DNA of 22,771 nt from an uncultured Comamonadaceae bacterium (lineage in GTDB: Bacteria; Pseudomonadota; Gammaproteobacteria; Burkholderiales; Burkholderiaceae), in assembly GCA_946482595.1 (NCBI GenBank), contig CAMLSD010000083.1, positions 1-22,771 on the forward strand. The letters are read 5' to 3'. Both the position numbers and the translations under genes were made by a program. The notes under the pieces were generated by a model. It worked only from the letters and a program-made list of their open reading frames with translations. It had not been told where the DNA came from and searched no databases. Positions 17,001 through 22,771 of this stretch are shown one piece after another (the stretch's first letter is position 1; each line of letters begins with the position of its first letter).

Positions 17001-17338
17001 GTCACGCCGATGCGCGCAACATCACGGTCACGCTGCACTACGGCACAAGACAGTTCAGGCTCACGGTCGTCGACGACGGCAAGGGCATGGCGCCGGCAGT
17101 CCTCGAAGGCCAGCAGCCTGCCAGCCATTTCGGCCTGCCCGGCATGCGCGAGCGCGCCGCCATCATCGGCGGGCAACTGGACGTGCGCAGCACACCCGGG
17201 CGCGGCACCGAGGTGGAACTCGGCGTGCCCGCCCACCATGCCTATGACGGGGGCGTGCGCTCCGGACGCTGGTGGGATGCCTTGCGGCGCGGGCATGCGC
17301 CCGCGCAGGCCGCCGGGCGGCAGGACGGCGCCGGCTGA
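14096..17338 (+). CDS. Two-propeller membrane sensor histidine kinase (Reg_prop/Y_Y_Y/HisKA_3)
   Basis: A 1080-aa inner membrane sensor. A signal peptide (cut probably after TRA26) exports a large periplasmic part with 14 blade repeats of the Reg_prop type, e.g. LWMSASDGL (67), LWIGADDSL (111), LWIGTDRGL (395), LWFGTNGNG (436), LWLSTPNGL (617) and MFFGSQKGV (663), enough for two seven-bladed propellers. A Y_Y_Y domain follows (about 710-797: YRYRLDGLETRWNE, LPVGEYTLRVQA), then one membrane helix (about 804-822) and the cytoplasmic kinase: His851 in ARELHDTLLQ (HisKA_3), N box EALRNAFRHA at about 963-972, DDGKGM and FGLPGMRERA. HisKA_3 kinases partner with NarL-type receivers, and the divergent neighbour has one. 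The ATG at 14096 gives the signal peptide and has AGGGGA eight bases upstream. A 30-residue Arg-rich tail follows the ATPase domain. The ligand is unknown. Confidence 0.93.
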   Translation: MTSWSRNFAVLLSLLGALASGGVTRAQQIQVVDVDLVAGAPLQFHPLQAPAAPLTLQRMTQDQYGFLWMSASDGLRRYDGHGYMKVPDEQDAKHVGHIIGHSFASDRAGRLWIGADDSLNRYDPASGKLTQYRSPDDTCGTVRIAHDIVEDQDGLIWLATDDGVTVLDPATSKTTCHRPRYTPGVGETRVIAMAAVPDGSLWVTSSAGLYALDRRSGKVTRHVRLETSSGRRFVSTGFPARPFLDSRGRLWFGLSAGGDLGSVDVASGDVTVYAFRNGALASNGSSGVVSIQEDHEQGLWLGTRALGLVKLTPDRRQAVWYQSNPDDPDGLRDDLIVELFRDRNGSFWSMTKAGAVHRFEAERPRFRSYRHQQANPHSVGKGAVTAVYLEEPDTLWIGTDRGLNRLDRRSDQAVPVVHPGFTRGVSAIARDPSGHLWFGTNGNGVVRLDPVTGRYTSFSREPSSPRSLNHNRVTAIRVDRSGRVWIATDFGLSRWEPATDDFSNFRPQPEGLVQYRSISEDASGALWLATSSRGLQRFDPGTATFTVFDDELRAAQPPGHNRVNSVHVDRSGMVWAATFRGLGRLDPRDGTFRSYASRSGLPADMVVGILEEDDGQLWLSTPNGLSRFDPRAETFTNYHASDGVLTDRFANPAVAARSSSGEMFFGSQKGVVAFFPAEIVDDARALPVYLTDFRLFGEPVLPGSMPLERPIWSTGSIELHSDSIVSFDFTALNYVDPVRTRYRYRLDGLETRWNETDSARRSANYTTLPVGEYTLRVQARGPRGDWSESALGIRVPPPWYATWYFRALVAALVLAAMWLAYRLRVRQLHRRFEIALYARLGERARIARELHDTLLQSYQASLLWFRAAINVLPDRPLEARQKLELALDRAEAAIVEGRDAVQALRSSTVEVNDIAEAIAAIGADLTNTHPTRDTPVVSVVVEGASRHLNPLAREEVCRIAGEALRNAFRHADARNITVTLHYGTRQFRLTVVDDGKGMAPAVLEGQQPASHFGLPGMRERAAIIGGQLDVRSTPGRGTEVELGVPAHHAYDGGVRSGRWWDALRRGHAPAQAAGRQDGAG

Positions 17339-17419
17339 GGCGCCCATCCCGCGCGCACCGCTGCGCTCAGGGTCGGAACCGGTCGCCGATGCCTGCCTCG
17401 GTCAGCAGGTGGCGCGGCA

Positions 17420-18226
17420 TCACGCCGAGCGGTGGTCGGACAGCCGCTCCAGGCCCGCCAGGGTGTCGCGCTGCAGGACCATCAGCCTGGGCGCCAGCCG
17501 GGCCGCAACCGCCTCGGGTGGGTCGGTCGTCGACAGGCTCACATTGAGCACGTACACCGCATCCGGCGTGACGACGGGCGTGGCCACGGCAACCACCTCG
17601 GGCTGCCAGGCTGCGGTGCAGTAGCCCTCGACGCGGACCTGGCGCATGGCACGTTCGATGTCGGCCGCCAGCGCCGGCCACTGCGCCTTGCGACGCAGGC
17701 GAAAGCGCCGCATGAGCTCGTCGCGTTCGTTGTCGGGCGCGACGGCGAGGTAGGCGCGCCCGAGCGACGTGAGTTCGATCGGCACGCGCTGCCCGGACAC
17801 GACGTTGCGGAACGCGGCACGTCGGCTGTAGCGGATCGACTCGAGGTAGACCATCTCCTCGCGGTCCGGTGCGGCCAGCCCGACGTTCAGCCGATCACGT
17901 TCGGCCAGGGCACGCATGAGGGGCGCCGCCACGCTCAGGATCCGCGACCCGGTGCGCATGGCGTGCGCCAGGCTCAGCACGGCCGGGGCCAGCCGGTAGG
18001 CCCGCCGGGCGACTTCGGTGTGCAGCATGCCCATCGCCACGAGCGTCTGCGTCAGCCGGCTGACCGTCGATTTGGGCAGGCCGGTCCGCTCGGCCAGTTC
18101 ACCATTGCCCAGCAGCTCCGACCCGGGACGAAAGGCCCGCAGGATCTCGATGCCACGCTCGAGCGAGCGGTTGGCAGGCGCCCCGCCGGGGGCCTGGCGG
18201 CGCGGTGTGCGGACAAGGTCAGGCAT
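17420..18226 (-). CDS. IclR-family transcriptional regulator
   Basis: A 268-aa DNA-binding regulator. The winged helix-turn-helix covers about 17-80 (RSLERGIEILRAF, then ELAERTGLPKSTVSRLTQTL, the recognition helix). The C-terminal GAF-like effector domain covers about 90-262 (SLGRAYLAVAP, GYCTAAWQPEVVAVATPV, YVLNVS). IclR proteins bind a small organic acid or CoA-pathway intermediate and act as repressor or activator of a neighbouring operon. Here the divergent operon starts with a Bug receptor gene, the most likely target. The ATG at 18226 is preferred to an in-frame start 27 codons upstream because that extension (rich in Arg/Pro/Thr) lies across the control region. No strong ribosome binding site is visible. 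Confidence 0.92.
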   Translation of the reverse strand: MPDLVRTPRRQAPGGAPANRSLERGIEILRAFRPGSELLGNGELAERTGLPKSTVSRLTQTLVAMGMLHTEVARRAYRLAPAVLSLAHAMRTGSRILSVAAPLMRALAERDRLNVGLAAPDREEMVYLESIRYSRRAAFRNVVSGQRVPIELTSLGRAYLAVAPDNERDELMRRFRLRRKAQWPALAADIERAMRQVRVEGYCTAAWQPEVVAVATPVVTPDAVYVLNVSLSTTDPPEAVAARLAPRLMVLQRDTLAGLERLSDHRSA

Positions 18227-18246
18227 CGGGCAAACCCTGGTGTCAG

Positions 18247-18261
18247 TTCCACTGGATGGAA
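18247..18261. promoter_or_regulatory. Inverted repeat between iclR-type gene and Bug operon, possible operator
   Basis: TTCCA-ctgga-TGGAA is a 15-bp site with 5-bp arms, 21 bases upstream of the regulator start. IclR proteins commonly bind palindromes of this size in such divergent spaces. The whole 152-bp space has weak -10-like strings (TGTAGT at 18271 on plus, TACACT-like on minus) without good -35 partners. Confidence 0.4.
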
Positions 18262-18378
18262 TTCGGGGAGTGTAGTCCCGGCCGGTGCTCCCTATCCTTG
18301 GTGTCATCGCAGCAGCCGTGCCCGGCGGCCGCTCTCACCCCACGCGGACCCCCGCTCCGCACCACCCAGGAGACTCTC

Positions 18379-19356
18379 ATGCCCGGCTTCACCCGCTCCC
18401 TGCGACTGCGCGCACAGTCCGCCTTCCTCGCCCTGACGCTGGCGGCAACAACGGCGTTGGCCGCCTACCCGGACAAGCCCGTGAAGCTGGTCGTGCCGTT
18501 CGCGCCGGGCGGTGGCACCGACCTGATCGCCCGCACGCTGGGCACCGGCATGTCGCAGGCACTGGGCCAGCAGGTGATCATCGAGAACAAGCCCGGTGCC
18601 GGCACCCTCATCGGCACCGATGCGGTCGCGAAGAGCCCCGCCGACGGCTACACGCTCGTGATGGCCTCGTTCGCGCATGCGGTCAACCCATCGCTGCAGC
18701 CGAAGATGCCGTTCGACACCGACAAGGCCTTCACGCCGGTGATCCTGGTCGGACGCGGCCCGAACGTGCTGGTCGTGCGTGCACAAAGCCCCTTCAAGTC
18801 GGTCGCCGACGTGATCGCCGCGGCGAAGGCCCAGCCGGGCAGGCTCACCTTCGCCTCGCAGGGCAACGGCACGTCGGCACATCTGGCGGGCGAGATGTTC
18901 AAGAACTTCGCCCGGGTGGACCTCACCCATGTGCCGTACCGCGGTGCAGGCCCGGCCATGACGGACCTGCTGGGTGGTCAGGTCGACCTGTTCTTCGGCA
19001 CCGCCGCGGCCGTGTCGACCCTCCTCGACAACGGCAAGTTGCGGGCGCTGGGCGTCACGACCCCCAAGCCCTCACCGGCCCTGCAGGGCGTGCCCGCGAT
19101 TGCCGACACGGTCCCGGGCTTCCAGGTCGAGAGCTGGTACGGCATCTACGCGCCTGCCGGCACGCCGGCCGACGTGATCGCCCGGCTCAATGCCGCGGCC
19201 AAGGCGGCCGCGCAGATGCCCGAGTTCCGCACGAAGGTCGAGCACGAGGGCCTGGTGATCAGCGCGGGCAGCCCGGCCGAACTGGACGCCTACGTGCGCG
19301 CCGAGCAGGCGCGCTGGGGCAAGGTGGTCAAAGAGAACAACCTCAAGGTCGACTGA
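18379..19356 (+). CDS. Bug/TctC-family periplasmic solute receptor
   Basis: A 325-aa exported binding protein of the tripartite tricarboxylate type. The signal peptide ends at about ALA28. The mature part shows the family marks YPDKPVKLVVPFAPGGGTDLIAR, IIENKPGAGTLIGTDAVAKSPADGYT (in pieces), VPYRGAGPAMTDLLGGQVDLFF and PGFQVESWYGIYAPAGTP. Such receptors usually bind a carboxylate through its oxygen atoms and are very numerous in Burkholderiales. No TctA/TctB membrane genes are nearby, so an unlinked transporter or a sensing role is possible. The start at 18379 has AGGAGA five bases before it. It is the first gene of a plus-strand operon with CoA-ester enzymes, so its ligand is probably the acid that they process (inference). 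Confidence 0.94.
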   Translation: MPGFTRSLRLRAQSAFLALTLAATTALAAYPDKPVKLVVPFAPGGGTDLIARTLGTGMSQALGQQVIIENKPGAGTLIGTDAVAKSPADGYTLVMASFAHAVNPSLQPKMPFDTDKAFTPVILVGRGPNVLVVRAQSPFKSVADVIAAAKAQPGRLTFASQGNGTSAHLAGEMFKNFARVDLTHVPYRGAGPAMTDLLGGQVDLFFGTAAAVSTLLDNGKLRALGVTTPKPSPALQGVPAIADTVPGFQVESWYGIYAPAGTPADVIARLNAAAKAAAQMPEFRTKVEHEGLVISAGSPAELDAYVRAEQARWGKVVKENNLKVD

Positions 19357-19381
19357 AACGGCACACCCCGAGGAGCACGGC

Positions 19382-20179
19382 ATGAACAGCACTTCGTTGA
19401 TCGACCTGGCCGTCGATTCACAGGGGATCGCCACGATCACCCTCAACCGTCCCGACAAACGCAATGCGATGAGCGACGACATGCGCACGGCCTTCATCGC
19501 GGCGCTCGAACAGGTGGCCGCCGACCGGTCCGTCAAGGCCCTGGTGCTGACCGGCGCCGGCAAGGCCTTCTGCGCCGGCGGCGACATCGCCGGCATGCAG
19601 GCCCGCATGAATGCACCGGCCGGCGAGGTGGGCTTCAACGGCTGGCATCGCCAGCAGCGCGTGCACCACACGCAGGCCCTGCTGCACACGATGCCCAAGC
19701 CTGTGATCGCCGCGGTCAACGGGGCCGCCTCCGGCCTGGGCGCCGACACCGCGCTGGCATGCGACTTCGTCATCGCCAGCGAATGGGCCAGCTTCACCTG
19801 GAGCTACGTGCTGCGCGGCATCGTGCCGGATGGCGGCGGGATGTACTTCCTGCCACGTCGCGTGGGCCTGGCGCGGGCCAAGGAGCTGATCTTCACCGGC
19901 CGCCAGGTGAAGATCGACGAGGCCGTCTCGCTGGGCATCGTCGACCGCCAGACGAGCGCGCAGACGCTGCTGGCCGATGCGCAGGCCTGGGCCGTCGAGC
20001 TGAGCCGCGCCTCCTCGACCGCCCTGGCACTCACCAAGACCATCCTCAACCAGAGCTTCGAGCTGTCCTCGCATGACGTGTTTGCGCAAGGCAGCCAGGC
20101 CCAGGGCATCTGCTACACCAGCAGCGAACATCGTGCCGCCGTCGAGGCCTTTCTCGACCGTGCACCCACGCGGGAGTGA
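19382..20179 (+). CDS. Enoyl-CoA hydratase/isomerase family (crotonase-fold) protein
   Basis: A 265-aa crotonase-fold enzyme acting on a CoA thioester. The oxyanion-hole segments are FCAGGDIAG (63-71) and NGAASGLG (113-120). At the two positions of the catalytic glutamates of classical hydratase (rat Glu144 and Glu164) this protein has Asp122 and Tyr142 by hand alignment. It keeps Asp150 in GIVPDGGG, the position used by isomerases such as PaaG. A double-bond isomerase, a ring isomerase or another crotonase reaction is therefore more likely than simple hydration. The ATG at 19382 has GAGGAG six to seven bases upstream. It lies 25 bp after the receptor gene and its TGA overlaps the region of the next start, which indicates an operon. 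Confidence 0.92.
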   Translation: MNSTSLIDLAVDSQGIATITLNRPDKRNAMSDDMRTAFIAALEQVAADRSVKALVLTGAGKAFCAGGDIAGMQARMNAPAGEVGFNGWHRQQRVHHTQALLHTMPKPVIAAVNGAASGLGADTALACDFVIASEWASFTWSYVLRGIVPDGGGMYFLPRRVGLARAKELIFTGRQVKIDEAVSLGIVDRQTSAQTLLADAQAWAVELSRASSTALALTKTILNQSFELSSHDVFAQGSQAQGICYTSSEHRAAVEAFLDRAPTRE

Positions 20180-20184
20180 CCACC

Positions 20185-22287
20185 GTGAATGACCTGTCCC
20201 GCCTGCTCAGTCCGCGCAGCGTGGCCGTGATCGGCGCATCCGCCGACCCGGCCAAGACCGCCGGCCGTCCGGTGGCCTACCTGCGCAAGCACGGTTATGC
20301 CGGCGCCATCTATCCGGTCAACCCGAAGGCCGGGCACATCGGCGACCTGCCCTGCTACCCCGACATCGCCTCACTGCCCGAGGTGCCGGATGTGGCCATC
20401 GTGCTGCTGGGAGCCGAGCGTGCTCACATTGCCGTACGGGACCTCGCCGAGCGCGGCTGTGGTGCCGCCATCGTGCTGGCCAGCGGCTACACCGAAACCG
20501 GCGACGAAGGTGCGCGCCGCCAGCAGCAACTGGTGGAGGCCGCCGGCTCGATGCGCCTGCTCGGGCCCAACACCATCGGCCTGGTGAACCTGACCGATTC
20601 GATCGTGCTGTCGGCCACGGGCGCACTGGAGATGGATGAATTCCCGGTCGGTCACATCGGTGTGGTGTCGCAAAGCGGCGGCATCCTCGGTGCGCTGCTG
20701 TCGCGTGCGGCCGCCCGCGGCATCGGCCTGTCCAAGCTGATCGCCACCAGCAACGAGGTCGATCTTGAACTGGCCGACTTCATCGACCACCTGGCCGACG
20801 ACCCCGCCACACGCGTGATTGCGCTGTACATCGAATCGGTGCGCCACCCGGCACGCTTTCGCGCTGCCTGCCTGAAGGCCGCACGGGCAGGCAAACCCGT
20901 GGTGGCACTGAAGATCGGCCGATCGGAGGCAGGCGCCAAGGCCGCCGTCTCGCACACCGGCGCGATGGCCGGCGCTGACCGCATGTACGACGCACTGTTC
21001 AGGCAGGTCGGCGTGATCCGTGTGCGCAGCTTTGGCGACCTGCTCGATGTGCCAGCCGCACTGGCCACCGGGCGCACCCTGCGTGGCCGGCGTGTGGCCA
21101 TCCTGACCTCGACGGGCGGCGCGGGCACGCTGGTGTCGGACGAACTGGGGGTGGTCGGCTTCGAGACCCCCGCACCCGATGCCGCCACCGCCAGCGCGCT
21201 GCGCGCATTGCAGACCAGCAGCGAAGCGGTGCTCGACCGCAACCCGATCGACGTGACGCTGGCCGGCCTGCGGCCCGACCTGCTGCGAGGGGCCATCCGT
21301 TCGCTGCTGGCCAGCGACAGCTATGACGCACTGGTGATCATCGTCGGCTCGTCCAGCCTGGCGCAGCCCGAGCTGATGGCCGGTGCCATCCGGGACTGCC
21401 TGCCCGAGTCCGACAAACCCGTGCTGGCCTACGTCAGCCCGCATGCGCCGGACGTGGCGGCCTTGCTCACACGCTCGGGCGTGCCCGCGTTTGCCGCCGC
21501 CGAAAGCTGCACGGCCGCGCTGGCCGGCATGCTGCAGGCGGCCCGCTTCACCTCACGGGTCGCGTCGCAGGCTGATGCCGCTGCGGTACCAGATGGTCCC
21601 CCGGCTGACCTCCCGGCAGCATTTCGCGGCTCGCTCGACGAAGCGCAGGCCAAGCAGTTGTTCGCGCGTTTTGGTGTTCCCTGTGCGGCAGAGCGCATCG
21701 TGAACAGCCCGGACGAGGCCCAGGCCGCCGCACGCGAGCTTGGCGGGCGTGTCGTGCTGAAGGTGCTGTCGTCGCGCATCACGCACAAGAGCGACGTCGG
21801 TGGTGTGGCCGTCGGCCTGACGCCTCAGGACATCGCCGAACGGCTGGAGCGGATGACGGCCGAGGTGCACGCCCGCACCGGCGAGCGCCCGGACCGCTTC
21901 CTGGTTCAGGAGATGGTGAACGGCGGCACCGAACTGATCCTGGGCATGCACCGCGATGCGCTGGGGACGGCGGTGATGCTGGGCATGGGCGGCGTGACGG
22001 CCGAGCTGTTCAAGGACACCACGATGCGCCTGCTGCCACCCACGGGCGGCCTGAGCCGCAGTGACGCGCTGGCGATGGCGCAGGAACTCAGGACCTGGCC
22101 CCTGCTGGATGGTTTTCGCGGCCGCCCCAAGGCAGACGTCGAAGCGCTGCTCGATGCGATCGTCGCCTTCTCGACCATGACCGCACAACTGGGCGACCGG
22201 CTGATCGAGGCCGAGATCAACCCGGTGTTCGTGCTGCCGCAGGGGCAGGGTGTGCGCGCGGCCGATGGTGTGGCCGTGCTGGCCTGA
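20185..22287 (+). CDS. NDP-forming acyl-CoA synthetase (acetate-CoA ligase family)
   Basis: A 700-aa enzyme with fused alpha and beta parts that forms or uses an acyl-CoA with ATP or ADP. The CoA-binding Rossmann domain (about 5-130) carries VAVIGASADPAKTAGR. The succinyl-CoA ligase-like domains follow (about 150-460), with the phosphorylated His257 in AAVSHTGAMAG. The ATP-grasp domain (about 483-690) has VLKVLSSRITHKSDVGGV, with the second swinging-loop His534, and EAEINPVFVL at the end. The GTG at 20185 is chosen because GGGAG lies eight bases upstream; a GTG at 20176, overlapping the previous stop as GTGA, would add three residues but has no ribosome binding site. The acyl substrate is unknown; from the context it is the acid bound by the Bug receptor. 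Confidence 0.93.
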   Translation: MNDLSRLLSPRSVAVIGASADPAKTAGRPVAYLRKHGYAGAIYPVNPKAGHIGDLPCYPDIASLPEVPDVAIVLLGAERAHIAVRDLAERGCGAAIVLASGYTETGDEGARRQQQLVEAAGSMRLLGPNTIGLVNLTDSIVLSATGALEMDEFPVGHIGVVSQSGGILGALLSRAAARGIGLSKLIATSNEVDLELADFIDHLADDPATRVIALYIESVRHPARFRAACLKAARAGKPVVALKIGRSEAGAKAAVSHTGAMAGADRMYDALFRQVGVIRVRSFGDLLDVPAALATGRTLRGRRVAILTSTGGAGTLVSDELGVVGFETPAPDAATASALRALQTSSEAVLDRNPIDVTLAGLRPDLLRGAIRSLLASDSYDALVIIVGSSSLAQPELMAGAIRDCLPESDKPVLAYVSPHAPDVAALLTRSGVPAFAAAESCTAALAGMLQAARFTSRVASQADAAAVPDGPPADLPAAFRGSLDEAQAKQLFARFGVPCAAERIVNSPDEAQAAARELGGRVVLKVLSSRITHKSDVGGVAVGLTPQDIAERLERMTAEVHARTGERPDRFLVQEMVNGGTELILGMHRDALGTAVMLGMGGVTAELFKDTTMRLLPPTGGLSRSDALAMAQELRTWPLLDGFRGRPKADVEALLDAIVAFSTMTAQLGDRLIEAEINPVFVLPQGQGVRAADGVAVLA

Positions 22288-22299
22288 ACGGAGCGTGCC

Positions 22300-22771
22300 A
22301 TGACCGAGACCCTGAGCAGCGAGGCGGCGGCGCTGCACCACCTGACCATCGCCGAACGCAACAGCGCCGTGCATCCTGCGCTCGACGGTGTCGCGCCACG
22401 CCCGGTGGACGTGGTGGCCGTGATCGGCGCCGGCACCATGGGCAGCGGCATCGCGATCGCGGCGCTCGAGGCGGGCTGCGAGGTGCGGCTGCTGGAGCGG
22501 GACACGGCGGCGCTGGAGCGCGGCGCCGCACGCATCGATGCCCATTTCAGCCGGCGCGTGCAATCCGGCAAGATGATGGCCGATGCAGCCGCAAGCGCTG
22601 CCGCAAGGCTCACGACCAGCCTGGACTGGACCTTGCTGGCCGCATGCGACGTGGTCATTGAAGCGGTGTTCGAGGACCTTACCGTCAAGCGCGAGGTCTT
22701 CAAGCGCATCGACGCGCTGGCCCGCCCGGGTGCCGTGCTGGCCAGCAACACGTCCTACCTCGACCTGGACC
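22300..22771 (+). CDS. 3-hydroxyacyl-CoA dehydrogenase, NAD-binding part (cut by window edge)
   Basis: The first 157 codons are present; the gene continues beyond the right edge. It oxidises a 3-hydroxyacyl-CoA with NAD+. The nucleotide motif VVAVIGAGTMGSGIA lies at about 39-53, with the acidic end LLERD at 62-66, and CDVVIEAVFEDLTVKREVF plus ASNTSYLDL are typical of the family. The first 37 residues (HHLTIAERNSAVHPALDG) resemble the linker that joins an enoyl-CoA hydratase domain to the dehydrogenase in FadJ-type fusion enzymes, yet no hydratase domain precedes it here. The ATG has GGAG six bases upstream and lies 12 bp after the acyl-CoA synthetase. Whether one or two C-terminal domains follow cannot be seen. 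Confidence 0.92.
   Translation, partial: MTETLSSEAAALHHLTIAERNSAVHPALDGVAPRPVDVVAVIGAGTMGSGIAIAALEAGCEVRLLERDTAALERGAARIDAHFSRRVQSGKMMADAAASAAARLTTSLDWTLLAACDVVIEAVFEDLTVKREVFKRIDALARPGAVLASNTSYLDLD

Noticed and set aside
17339..17419. Terminator between the convergent sensor kinase and IclR genes
   Set aside because: Only a 5-bp stem (cctgc/gcagg) with an 8-base loop was found and no T-run; not good enough.

Overview
The window looks like chromosomal DNA of a GC-rich betaproteobacterium, most likely of order Burkholderiales (Comamonadaceae or the Leptothrix/Rubrivivax/Ideonella group). The signs are the very high GC content, a Bug/TctC-type solute receptor next to an IclR regulator and CoA-ester genes, a three-gene (split alpha) proton-translocating transhydrogenase, and an argS-SPOR-dsbA cluster. 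This taxon call is inference from gene content, not from a search. No tRNA, rRNA, CRISPR array, insertion sequence or phage gene was seen.

Layout. (1) 1-4609, minus strand: argS, a SPOR-domain membrane protein and dsbA, then a hairpin and a candidate promoter, then lptA and the start of lptB, which runs off the left edge. These are housekeeping envelope and translation genes; lptC is not next to lptA. (2) 4714-8452, plus strand: a soluble Ser/Thr protein kinase fused to a cyclic-nucleotide-binding-like domain, a small secreted PsiF-repeat protein, and a PAS-GGDEF-EAL c-di-GMP enzyme with both catalytic sites and the inhibitory site intact. A 3 x 17-bp tandem repeat covers the stop codon of the last gene. 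(3) 8529-11790, minus strand: pntAa-panD-pntAb-pntB. The aspartate decarboxylase gene of CoA synthesis is inserted inside the transhydrogenase operon.

(4) 11961-17338: a divergent two-component pair sharing a 323-bp control region. On the minus strand is a 603-aa protein with a NarL/LuxR-type response regulator (REC plus a degenerate helix-turn-helix) fused to a complete hybrid histidine kinase (HisKA-HATPase-REC). On the plus strand is a 1080-aa sensor: signal peptide, 14 propeller-blade repeats, Y_Y_Y domain, one membrane helix, and a HisKA_3-type kinase. HisKA_3 kinases normally phosphorylate NarL-type receivers, so the pair looks like a branched phosphorelay. This is the most unusual system in the window.

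(5) 17420-22771: an IclR regulator (minus) faces a probable operon (plus) of Bug-type periplasmic receptor, crotonase-fold protein, NDP-forming acyl-CoA synthetase and 3-hydroxyacyl-CoA dehydrogenase (cut by the right edge). Together they suggest capture of an organic acid, activation to a CoA thioester and a beta-oxidation-like pathway, controlled by the IclR protein. The substrate cannot be read from the sequence; the crotonase lacks the two glutamates of a classical hydratase and looks more like an isomerase.
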